Assembly: GCA_902482615.1 (NCBI GenBank)
Contig: CABTAA010000006.1
Span: forward strand, 1-22,648
Length of the DNA: 22,648 nucleotides
Direction of reading: 5' to 3'
Origin: an uncultured Collinsella sp.
GTDB lineage: Bacteria > Actinomycetota > Coriobacteriia > Coriobacteriales > Coriobacteriaceae
In this document: positions 1 to 6,110 of the stretch, one piece after another
How positions within the stretch are numbered: position 1 is the stretch's first letter
How the letters are laid out: every line of letters begins with the position of its first letter
Made by a program: the position numbers and the translations under genes
The notes under the pieces: generated by a model
Databases searched by the model: none
Seen by the model: the letters and a program-made list of their open reading frames with translations, nothing else
Told to the model about the DNA's origin: nothing

Positions 1-81
1 GGCGTCGACGATGGCCTTGATCTTTTTGAAGTGTTCGGCGTCGGCGACCGACGAGCCGCCAAACTTGGCAATCTTAATCAT
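1..81 (-). CDS. lysC: Aspartate kinase, N-terminal fragment (gene runs off the window)
   Basis: Only the first 27 codons are inside the window. They read MIKIAKFGGSSVADAEHF and onward, the amino-terminal nucleotide-binding strand of aspartokinases (the KFGGSSV motif). The enzyme phosphorylates L-aspartate, the first step toward threonine, methionine and lysine, in the cytoplasm. The ATG at 81-79 is supported by an AGAAAGG ribosome-binding stretch about 11 bases upstream. The gene is transcribed away from thrC, so the 103 bp at 82-184 should hold both divergent promoters. That gap contains a short inverted repeat (GCAAA at 112-116, TTTGC at 122-126), but I cannot assign a -10/-35 pair. The neighbouring threonine genes agree with the assignment. 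Which aspartokinase class it belongs to cannot be judged from this fragment. Confidence 0.85.
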   Translation of the reverse strand, partial: MIKIAKFGGSSVADAEHFKKIKAIVDA

Positions 82-184
82 GGGCTTGAGGTTACCTTTC
101 TAAAAGCCTCTGCAAACCTGTTTTGCGCGCTCTGATACCATGGTTTCACCGATTGGGACCAAGGCATCCGAGGAGCAGTGTTAT

Positions 185-1702
185 ATGGGAACTTATCATA
201 GTACACGAGGACGCACTTTATCGTGCTCAAGTAAGGTGGCAATCCGCACCGGCATCGCTCCCGACGGAGGTTTGTTTGTCTCGGACGAGCTCGGCACCCA
301 GCAGGTCGATATCAGCTCGCTTGCAGATAAATCGTACTTTGAAATCGCTCAAGATGTGTTGGGAATGTTACTGAATGATTACACGGCCGAAGAAATTTCG
401 GCGTGTGTCGACGAGGCATACCGTGGCACGTTCGCGAGCGAAGAGGTCACGCCGCTCGTCAAACTCGACGCTGCGCCGGGCGCCGACGCCCCTCAGACCT
501 ATGTGATGGAGCTCTTTGGCGGCCCCACAAGCGCCTTCAAGGACGTCGCCCTGCAGATGCTCCCCCGTCTGATGGCCCGCACTTCCGCCAGGGACGGCGG
601 CGCTGAGCGCATCATGATCGTCACCGCCACGTCGGGCGACACGGGCAAGGCCGCGCTCGCCGGTTTTGCCGACGCTCCGGGCACGGGCATCACCGTCTTT
701 TATCCCGAGGGCAAGGTCAGCCGCGTCCAGAACCTGCAGATGTCCACGCAGGAGGGCGACAACGTCGCCGTCTGCGGCATCCGCGGCAACTTTGACGACG
801 CCCAGAGCGCCGTCAAGCGCATCTTTGCCGATAAGGAGCTTGCCGAGCGTCTGGAGGCCGCCGGCACGGTGCTTTCGAGCGCCAACTCCATCAACGTCGG
901 CCGTCTGGTACCGCAGGTCGTCTACTACTTTGCCGCCTATGCGCAGCTGTTGCGCGCCGGCGCCATCGAGGCCGGCGACGCCGTGGAGTTCTGCGTACCG
1001 ACCGGCAACTTTGGCGATATCCTGGCCGGCTACTATGCCAAGCGCATGGGTCTGCCCGTCGCCAAGCTCGTCGTGGCGAGCGACAAGAACAACGTGCTTG
1101 CCGACTTCCTGACCACCGGCGTTTACGACCGTAACCGCCCGTTCTTCACGACCATCTCGCCGTCGATGGACATCCTCGTCAGCTCCAACCTCGAGCGCAT
1201 GCTCTACTTCCTGTCCGATGGCGACTGCGAACTCGTTGCCGGCCTTATGGAGCAGCTGGCACAGACTGGTCGCTACGAGGTTCCCGCTGACCTGCTGGCA
1301 AAGATTCAGAGCGTCTTTGGCTGCGGTTGGGCCAGCGAGGACGAGGTCCGCGCTGCCATCAAAAGCTGCTGGGACGCGAACGGCTACGTGATCGACCCGC
1401 ACACCGCTTGCGGCTATCACGTCTTTGAAAAAATCGCTCCCGCCGAGGGTGCCAAGGCCCGCGTGCTGCTTTCGACCGCAAGCCCCTACAAGTTCCCGCG
1501 CGCCTGCTGCGACGCCCTGGGCCTCGACGTTCCCGAGGATGATTTTGAGGCTATGCGTGTGCTCGAGCAGGCCACCAACACGGTCGCCCCGACCCAGCTC
1601 GCCGAACTCGAATCCAAGCCCGTCCGCTTCGAAGACGTCTGCGACGTCGATGAGATGGCAAGCTACATCGAGTCTGCAGCAAAACGAATGAGCACCAACT
1701 AG
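185..1702 (+). CDS. thrC: Threonine synthase (PLP enzyme)
   Basis: The enzyme converts O-phospho-L-homoserine to L-threonine, the last step of the pathway. The 505-residue protein starts MGTYHSTRG, as threonine synthases do. An ATG 45 bases upstream is in frame, but AGGAG at 171-175 lies 9 bases before the ATG at 185 and decides the start. The PLP-binding lysine is Lys119 in GGPTSAFKD, and the phosphate-binding loop SGDTGKAAL is at 150-158. Length and motifs fit the long, E. coli/yeast-like threonine synthase class. thrB follows on the same strand about 200 bp later, but a hairpin and a large palindrome lie between them, so the two genes may not be expressed evenly. The long open frame on the opposite strand is a composition shadow. 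Confidence 0.95.
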   Translation: MGTYHSTRGRTLSCSSKVAIRTGIAPDGGLFVSDELGTQQVDISSLADKSYFEIAQDVLGMLLNDYTAEEISACVDEAYRGTFASEEVTPLVKLDAAPGADAPQTYVMELFGGPTSAFKDVALQMLPRLMARTSARDGGAERIMIVTATSGDTGKAALAGFADAPGTGITVFYPEGKVSRVQNLQMSTQEGDNVAVCGIRGNFDDAQSAVKRIFADKELAERLEAAGTVLSSANSINVGRLVPQVVYYFAAYAQLLRAGAIEAGDAVEFCVPTGNFGDILAGYYAKRMGLPVAKLVVASDKNNVLADFLTTGVYDRNRPFFTTISPSMDILVSSNLERMLYFLSDGDCELVAGLMEQLAQTGRYEVPADLLAKIQSVFGCGWASEDEVRAAIKSCWDANGYVIDPHTACGYHVFEKIAPAEGAKARVLLSTASPYKFPRACCDALGLDVPEDDFEAMRVLEQATNTVAPTQLAELESKPVRFEDVCDVDEMASYIESAAKRMSTN

Positions 1703-1714
1703 ATCCCTTATTAA

Positions 1715-1734
1715 GCGCCGGCGAAAGCCGGCGC
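1715..1734 (+). terminator. Hairpin after thrC, terminator-like
   Basis: GCGCCGGC (1715-1722) and GCCGGCGC (1727-1734) form a perfect 8-bp stem closed by a GAAA tetraloop, 12 bases after the thrC stop. The following bases are only moderately T-rich (ACCTTCTAATTATTTAGC). It may be a leaky terminator between thrC and thrB or an mRNA 3'-end stabiliser. Confidence 0.55.
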
Positions 1735-1777
1735 ACCTTCTAATTATTTAGCTTTTGGGATGATGACGAGCATGCGA

Positions 1778-1889
1778 GCGGGTCTGGCCGTTTAGTTCGT
1801 CGCGAGTTCCGCACGAGCCGGAAAGCACTTAATGTGCTTTCCGAGCGAGCCAGGACTGCCCGAGCAGCGAACTAAACGGCCAGACCCGC
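1778..1889. repeat. Nested palindromic element in the thrC-thrB gap
   Basis: A 22-bp arm (1778-1799, starting GCGGGTCTGGCC) is repeated in exact reverse complement at 1868-1889. Inside lies a second hairpin, GGAAAGCAC (1820-1828) with GTGCTTTCC (1834-1842), loop TTAAT. The right outer arm ends two bases before the AGGAGG ribosome-binding site of thrB, so the transcript could fold up to the translation start. No T-run follows. It resembles an intergenic palindromic repeat or an RNA leader. I see no T-box sequence or leader peptide rich in threonine codons. Confidence 0.8.
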
Positions 1890-1903
1890 CCAGGAGGACT
1901 CAC

Positions 1904-2785
1904 ATGATCAAAATCACCGTCCCAGCAACCAGCGCCAACCTAGGCATCGGCTACGACACCCTCGGCATGGCCGTTAGCCTCTACTCGCACTTCACCTTCG
2001 AGCGCGCCGACAAGCTCAGCATCACGGGCTGCCCCGAGGAGTTCCAAAACGAGAATAACCTGGTCTATGTGAGCTTTGTCGATGCTCTGGCCGCGTGGGG
2101 CGAGCCGGCTTTTCCCGTTGCTATCGACGTTCAGACCGACGTGCCCGTCGCCCGTGGCCTGGGTTCCAGCTCCACCTGCGTCGTCGCCGGCATTATGGCC
2201 GCCGCCGCACTGACAGGCCACACCGTCGACCGCGCTGAGCTCGTCCGCATTGCCACCGAGGTCGAGGGCCATCCCGATAACGTCGCCCCTGCCATCCTGG
2301 GCGGCGCCGTCTGCTCCTTTACGCCGACCGATTCGCTCCCCCAGTGCCTGCGCTACGAGGTGAGCGATCGCCTGCGTTTTATTACCGTGATTCCGCCCTA
2401 CGAGGTGCATACGAGCGAAGCACGCAAGGTTGTGCCGCAGGAGATTCCACTCTCCACCGCCGTATGGCAAATGGGCCGCATCGCCGGCATGACGCGCGGC
2501 CTGGAAACCGGCGACCTTAACCTGATTGCCGCCGCCAACGACGACCGTATCCAGGAGCCCTATCGCCGCCGCCTCATCCCCGACTACAACGCCGTGCGCG
2601 ACACCTGCCTTAACGGCGGCGCCAAGACCATCTGGATCAGTGGCTCCGGCTCGACCCTCATGGCCGTGACCGACGACACCATCGTGGCAAAGTTCCTGCA
2701 GGTCAAGCTGCGCGAGCAGTTCCCCAAATGTGAGACGCATATTCTAACGTGCGACACGGAAGGCGCTCAAATCGAGTACCTGTAG
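1904..2785 (+). CDS. thrB: Homoserine kinase (GHMP family)
   Basis: The enzyme phosphorylates L-homoserine with ATP, making the substrate for ThrC. The 293-residue protein shows the GHMP kinase signatures in order: substrate-side motif ATSANLG at 8-14, phosphate loop PVARGLGSSST at 81-91, GHPDNVAPAILGG at 122-134, and a C-terminal GSGST glycine loop. An in-frame ATG at 1832 lies inside a palindrome and has no ribosome-binding site. AGGAGGA at 1892-1898 sets the start at 1904. Length is typical for bacterial ThrB (about 290-310 residues). The gene is flanked on both sides by palindromes of nearly equal size (1778-1889 and 2812-2922). Homoserine dehydrogenase is not in the window. Confidence 0.95.
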   Translation: MIKITVPATSANLGIGYDTLGMAVSLYSHFTFERADKLSITGCPEEFQNENNLVYVSFVDALAAWGEPAFPVAIDVQTDVPVARGLGSSSTCVVAGIMAAAALTGHTVDRAELVRIATEVEGHPDNVAPAILGGAVCSFTPTDSLPQCLRYEVSDRLRFITVIPPYEVHTSEARKVVPQEIPLSTAVWQMGRIAGMTRGLETGDLNLIAAANDDRIQEPYRRRLIPDYNAVRDTCLNGGAKTIWISGSGSTLMAVTDDTIVAKFLQVKLREQFPKCETHILTCDTEGAQIEYL

Positions 2786-2811
2786 CGCCCTGCCTCATTG
2801 CTCTCACCGGC

Positions 2812-2922
2812 CCCCTTGGGGCTTCCCCTGAAAACGTCCTCGATCATGAATTGCCCCGTCGTGCGCTTCGCGCGACGGGGCAATTCGATCTGCGGATTGT
2901 TTTCAGGGGAAGCCCCAAGGGG
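2812..2922. repeat. Nested palindromic element downstream of thrB
   Basis: A 24-bp arm at 2812-2835 (starting CCCCTTGGGGCTTCCCC) recurs as its exact reverse complement at 2899-2922. Within it GAATTGCCCCGTCG (2848-2861) pairs perfectly with CGACGGGGCAATTC (2873-2886), and a T-G wobble can extend that stem. The 12-bp connectors between inner and outer stems are partly complementary too. Because of the symmetry, both strands contain open frames with the same GPLGASPEN peptide; neither is a gene. It has the size and nested design of the element at 1778-1889 but a different sequence. It may act as a terminator or be a dispersed intergenic repeat. Confidence 0.85.
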
Positions 2923-3182
2923 ACCTGCGCAGCCTCGACAGGATAATCGCATTCGCTGATTTAATCTTGTGCTCCAACGGAGCCACAGACGAGAGGCCTT
3001 CGCGCTGCGGAATAATTTTGAGGGGAACACCCCGACCATCCCTGCGTTTACCTTGCTGAGGATGTCTACAGGGACCCACGCTTTGAAGGGGCGCCGAGCA
3101 GATAGGGGCTTTTTAGGTTACATAATAAACTGTTTATCTATGCTACTATTTAACTAGGCATCGCAGTATGGAGGTGGTCAAA
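2923..3182. other. Intergenic stretch without a supported gene
   Basis: With the palindrome before it, this closes a gap of about 400 bases between thrB and the secreted-protein gene. A 62-codon open frame (2969-3157) has no ribosome-binding site, no recognisable domain and mixed composition, so I do not call it. The last 80 bases become AT-rich and probably hold the promoter of the next gene, with TTACAT at 3118-3123 and TATGCT at 3139-3144 as weak candidates. TTTTGAGGGGAACACCCC near 3016-3033 resembles one arm of the neighbouring palindrome and may be a decayed copy. Confidence 0.5.
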
Positions 3183-3698
3183 GTGTTACGCACACTCAAA
3201 GCTTCGTTTTTCCTCTCGATACTTTTGATATTACCGATATGTTTCTCGTTTAGCCCTTCGACTGCTTATGCTGCAGAAAGCGATGCTGTCGCAATTTCTG
3301 GCGCAACCCAAGATTTTGATTTAACGAAAGGTCCCGAGCAGTCTCATCAAATCAAGCTTAAGGATGGGACCGTTGCAGTAATAGGAATTAAAAAAACCAA
3401 TGAACCCAGCCTGATATGGGACAGTTACTACAACAACGCATCTGGAACTTGGACTATCTATTACAACAGTCCTTTTATTTATCGCGAATTCAAGATCAAG
3501 ATAGCGAACTCGCTCATTACCAGCGCTTGGGGACAAAACTATACGACTATCGGCTGTACGGTAACTAACGAGTCCTTTATATGGAACTCGAAACAGGCGA
3601 CATATCGACTCAACTATGAATCGATGGGGATGACGTCCGGTATCGCCGTGTTGCAAGCGACCATGGAAGGCAGCACGCTCCACACCTATGCAAACTAG
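3183..3698 (+). CDS. Secreted DUF5626-like protein of unknown function
   Basis: This 171-residue protein has a clear Sec signal peptide: a basic start (MLRTLKAS), a hydrophobic core FFLSILLILPICF, and a likely cut after TAYA or YAA near residue 30. The mature part begins with FDLTKG and has the alternating pattern SGTWTIYYN, FKIKIANSLITSAW, then GCTVTNESF and SKQATYRLNY. From memory this pattern resembles DUF5626, small secreted beta-rich proteins of unknown role in Gram-positive bacteria. GGAGGTGG at 3170-3177 supports the GTG at 3183; the in-frame ATG at 3168 overlaps that ribosome-binding site and is unlikely. Base composition is much AT-richer than the housekeeping genes, suggesting recent acquisition. 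A tiny membrane-peptide gene follows 24 bases later, before a shared terminator, so the two probably form an operon. Confidence 0.75.
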   Translation: MLRTLKASFFLSILLILPICFSFSPSTAYAAESDAVAISGATQDFDLTKGPEQSHQIKLKDGTVAVIGIKKTNEPSLIWDSYYNNASGTWTIYYNSPFIYREFKIKIANSLITSAWGQNYTTIGCTVTNESFIWNSKQATYRLNYESMGMTSGIAVLQATMEGSTLHTYAN

Positions 3699-3722
3699 AC
3701 TCACATCAATTGAGGAAGTTCA

Positions 3723-3827
3723 ATGATCCCAATTCCTGCACGCTCAGACATTATGATCGCTCTCGTTTGGATTCTCATCGGAGTGTTTATTTGGCGTATC
3801 TGCAAATGGGTTAAAAACAAGAAATAG
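3723..3827 (+). CDS. 34-residue membrane peptide
   Basis: A very short gene follows the secreted protein by 24 bases and ends just before a strong terminator. It encodes 34 residues: MIPIPARSD, then one transmembrane helix MIALVWILIGVFIWRI, then a basic tail CKWVKNKK. TGAGGAAG at 3711-3718 lies 4 bases before the ATG and is a good ribosome-binding site. One hydrophobic helix with a lysine-rich cytoplasmic end is the usual shape of small membrane proteins, including immunity peptides, small toxins and partners of secreted proteins. I do not recognise a family. Position and shared terminator suggest it works with the upstream secreted protein, but that is inference. Confidence 0.65.
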   Translation: MIPIPARSDIMIALVWILIGVFIWRICKWVKNKK

Positions 3828-3841
3828 TTGATAAAACGTAT

Positions 3842-3971
3842 ATGCCATTTATGCGATGCTTGGGGCCGTTAAATCGGCCCCTATTTCTATAGCTTTTCAA
3901 GCAGCAGTCACCCATTTGGAAGTCGCAATGCCATTCATACGATTTCGGCCCTTTAAGCCGCTTTCTATTGG
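3842..3971. repeat. Imperfect direct repeat around the terminator
   Basis: The segment at 3842-3890 (beginning ATGCCATTTATGCGAT, then the GC hairpin, then TATTTCTAT) is echoed at 3928-3971 (ATGCCATTCATACGAT, then GGCCCTTTAAGCCGC, then TTTCTATTG). The second copy keeps a shorter stem (GGC...GCC). This looks like an old tandem duplication of a terminator. Bases 3828-4029 contain nothing else I can support. Confidence 0.5.
3862..3881 (+). terminator. Intrinsic terminator after the secreted protein/peptide pair
   Basis: GGGGCCG (3862-3868) and CGGCCCC (3875-3881) form a 7-bp GC stem with loop TTAAAT, followed by TATTTCTATAGCTTTT. It ends the 3183-3827 operon. Confidence 0.75.
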
Positions 3972-4029
3972 TAGGGACTCTTGCTGGTAAGGATTGCTTA
4001 CTAGATACAAACCTCGGCAATAAATTGGG

Positions 4030-4728
4030 TTAGGCTGCGCTGGTTTCTTTGTATTCGAAGACTGGCTCTAGGAGATCTTCGATGTTGCAGTGGAGGGCTT
4101 TTGCTATGGCTCTTACGCTTGTTACCGAAGCTTCATTGATGTTTCTCTGGCGCTGCTCGTACATTTGGATTGAGCGGAGTGATACGCCCGATTCGTATGC
4201 CAGGTCTTGCTGGGTTTTCTTAAGCCTCTTCCTTGCTAGCGCCAGTTTGGTTTGACGAGGTGTTTTCTTCGCTATATCGCAAACAAGACGCGCCACACGC
4301 TCCTCTGAGGCTTCGTGCCAGGGGTAAAACATATTGCACAGCGCATCGAACGGAACGGCATGCAGTAGGTCTTCGAAAGACTCGCCCAGACGCCATTGCA
4401 GATATGCCAATATCCAGCCCGTCCAATACTCCGGCGTCTTCTCAAAACGATAGGTGCGGTCCGGTATAGACCCGCTTTGATATCCCGACCTTTCGGCGAT
4501 AAGTGCGAACAGCTCAACACCTGATTTTCCCGATACGACCCATGCGTTGCCGCGCTCAAACTCGCGAGCTACGCCGCTCAGGCAAAAGAGCTCAGCGATC
4601 TCGGACCCTTCCGCTCCATAGTCGTTCACGGCATAGTCAAAGCAGTCGCCAAGGTTGTTCATTGCGTCCTCGAGGTAGTAGACGGGGTACGTCCTACTCG
4701 GACCACAACTCGTTAACTCTTGGATCAT
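4030..4728 (-). CDS. XRE-family helix-turn-helix protein, probable antitoxin partner of the DUF3990 protein
   Basis: The 232-residue protein has two parts. The amino part carries patterns I know from antitoxin-like XRE proteins paired with DUF3990: YYLEDAMNNLGDCFDYAV (18-34), EIAELFCLSGVA (43-54), and EYWTGWILAYLQWRLG (100-115). The carboxyl part (163-221) is a complete XRE helix-turn-helix: LALARKRLKKTQQDLAYESG, then VSLRSIQMYEQRQRNINEAS. It likely binds DNA and may neutralise the upstream gene product. The start used is the ATG at 4728-4726, with GGGGAGGG about 10 bases before it. This gives a 35-bp overlap with the end of the DUF3990 gene, so translation is probably coupled. A TTG codon at 4737 is also in frame but too close to that site. 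The inverted repeats at 5396-5442 are its natural operator candidates. Confidence 0.8.
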   Translation of the reverse strand: MIQELTSCGPSRTYPVYYLEDAMNNLGDCFDYAVNDYGAEGSEIAELFCLSGVAREFERGNAWVVSGKSGVELFALIAERSGYQSGSIPDRTYRFEKTPEYWTGWILAYLQWRLGESFEDLLHAVPFDALCNMFYPWHEASEERVARLVCDIAKKTPRQTKLALARKRLKKTQQDLAYESGVSLRSIQMYEQRQRNINEASVTSVRAIAKALHCNIEDLLEPVFEYKETSAA

Positions 4729-5377
4729 CCAAATCAACCCTCCCCGCCATTAAATCCTTGATGTCGATACCTTCAGAATCAAATCCATTTACCGTGTCCA
4801 AGTACTTGCGCCGAGCGTTCTGCTCTCGCTCAAAACGCTTGGGATAAAACTCAGATCCCGAAGCCGGCTTCCAATCGCAGAATCTAATCGCCGAGAATGC
4901 GCGCTCACTCATAAGAGCATATTGAATGCCTAGATCGCCCAGGCGCATAATGCGCTGAAGTTGTCGGAGCGAAATCATGCCATTAACAAACTGCCTTGCA
5001 AAAGAAAAATACGAGTCGTCGGCACGATAGCCCCGAATAACGTCGTAAGAAGAAATATCAATCAAACAGTTATCAAGCAGAAATCGAAGTCCGTCGCGTG
5101 CTAGCGGCGTCGAGACATTAAACTCCCGGTTGTCGGCCAAAATCGCAAGCCAATTGAGGATTGAAAACTCCCCAGACTCTAAATCCAAGACCGAAAGGCC
5201 ATCTAAATCAAGTTCATATCGATTTGCAATGCCATCCGACTCGGTCCGGCATGCCCATTCCATCGCCATTTCTTCATGTGGCGTGCAATAAAACCCGCGC
5301 CCATAGTCATTGAATTGTCTGCATTTATCCAACGACGGATGCTCGACAACAACCTCCGACCCGTGCCAAAGCTCCAT
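4694..5377 (-). CDS. DUF3990 protein, predicted ADP-ribosyltransferase-fold toxin
   Basis: The 227-residue protein opens with MELWHGSEVVVEHPS, then NDYGRGFYCT (23-32) and EMAMEWA (36-42), the hallmark of DUF3990. That family is thought to share the ADP-ribosyltransferase fold and often sits beside XRE or DUF3791 partners. The motif YDVIRGYRADDSYF (111-124) and LRQLQRIMRLGDLGIQYAL (138-155) complete the family pattern. No signal peptide is seen, so it should act in the cytoplasm. An alternative TTG start four codons upstream falls on the GGAGGT ribosome-binding site, which is 4 bases from the ATG at 5377, so the ATG is preferred. Toxin-first order with an overlapping XRE gene and a palindromic promoter region suggests an autoregulated toxin-antitoxin module. 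Its target is unknown. Confidence 0.75.
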   Translation of the reverse strand: MELWHGSEVVVEHPSLDKCRQFNDYGRGFYCTPHEEMAMEWACRTESDGIANRYELDLDGLSVLDLESGEFSILNWLAILADNREFNVSTPLARDGLRFLLDNCLIDISSYDVIRGYRADDSYFSFARQFVNGMISLRQLQRIMRLGDLGIQYALMSERAFSAIRFCDWKPASGSEFYPKRFEREQNARRKYLDTVNGFDSEGIDIKDLMAGRVDLDDPRVNELWSE

Positions 5378-5395
5378 ATCGACCTCCAAACAAAA

Positions 5396-5442
5396 ATATC
5401 ACCCCAGTGATAGTTTACCAATAACTATCACTGGGGTGATAT
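5396..5442 (-). promoter_or_regulatory. Perfect 20-bp inverted repeat: engB terminator and double operator of the DUF3990/XRE pair
   Basis: Bases 5396-5415 and 5423-5442 are exact reverse complements with a 7-base spacer. On the minus strand the stem is followed by TTTTTGTTT, which makes a good intrinsic terminator for engB, whose stop lies 35 bases before it. Each arm is also a small palindrome of its own: TATCACCCCAGTGATA (5397-5412) and TATCACTGGGGTGATA (5426-5441), both of form TATCAC-N4-GTGATA with centres 29 bp apart. Two such sites just upstream of the toxin ribosome-binding site are typical of XRE autorepression. A weak promoter candidate on the minus strand is TTGGTA, 17 bases, TATTTT. 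Confidence 0.75.
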
Positions 5443-5477
5443 AGATAGACAAAAGTTGTTTGACAGTGCGGCATGCC

Positions 5478-6068
5478 CTAGAGGCAGGCCTCGGCGATGC
5501 GCTTTTTGAGTTCGTCGATGCCGGTGCCGGTCTGGGAGCTTGTGATGATTACGTTCTCGGCCGGGACGTTGAGCTGCTTTTTGATGGCTGCTGCCTGGCG
5601 GGCCTGTTGGGTGCGGCTGAGCTTGTCGGCCTTGGTGAGGCAGACGATAAAGTTGAACTCGTTGCCCTGCAGGTAGTCGATCATGTCATGGTCGAGCTTG
5701 CTCGGGTCGTGGCGAATGTCCCCCAGCGATACAACCAGGTTAAAGCTGCGCTCGGAGTCGAAGAAGTCGCCGATGAGCTCGGCCCAACGGTCGCGCTCGG
5801 CCTTGGAACGACGGGCGAAACCATAGCCCGGCAGGTCGACGAAGTGCACGTCGTCAGCCTCAAAGAAGTTGATGTTGCTCGTCTTGCCCGGCGTGCTCGA
5901 AACCTTGACGAGGTTCTTGCGGCCAAAAAGCTTGTTCATGATCGACGACTTGCCCACGTTGGAGCGGCCGACGAAGCTCACCTCGGGGCAGGTGGACTCG
6001 GGAATCTGCGAAACCTTGCCATAGCTGGCAACGAACTTGGCAAGCTGGTAGTTAATAGAATCGGCCAT
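5478..6068 (-). CDS. engB: Ribosome-biogenesis GTP-binding protein EngB/YsxC
   Basis: This 196-residue GTPase belongs to the TrmE-Era-EngA-EngB-Septin group and is needed for 50S subunit assembly. The G1 loop GRSNVGKS is at 34-41, the G2 region STPGKT at 58-63, G3 DLPGYG at 78-83, and G4 TKAD at 145-148, in the order and spacing of EngB. AAGGAG lies 5 bases before the ATG at 6068. A GTG two codons upstream overlaps that site and is rejected. The gene follows mtnN by 42 bp on the same strand and is probably co-transcribed with it. A perfect hairpin with a T-run (5442-5396) ends the unit. A 382-codon plus-strand frame across this region is an antisense shadow. Confidence 0.95.
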   Translation of the reverse strand: MADSINYQLAKFVASYGKVSQIPESTCPEVSFVGRSNVGKSSIMNKLFGRKNLVKVSSTPGKTSNINFFEADDVHFVDLPGYGFARRSKAERDRWAELIGDFFDSERSFNLVVSLGDIRHDPSKLDHDMIDYLQGNEFNFIVCLTKADKLSRTQQARQAAAIKKQLNVPAENVIITSSQTGTGIDELKKRIAEACL

Positions 6069-6110
6069 GGACACTCCTTGGTCGTAGGTTTTTACAAAAC
6101 GGGCGCGCTA

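Noticed and set aside
1735..1903. T-box riboswitch or threonine attenuator before thrB
   Set aside because: No T-box consensus and no Thr-rich leader peptide; only a palindrome is visible.
2749..3157. Short open frames on both strands downstream of thrB
   Set aside because: They run through the palindrome and give the same GPLGASPEN peptide on both strands because of its symmetry; no ribosome-binding site.
3811..4020. 69-codon minus-strand frame upstream of the DUF3990/XRE pair
   Set aside because: It spans the terminator and its duplicate, lacks a ribosome-binding site and resembles nothing known.
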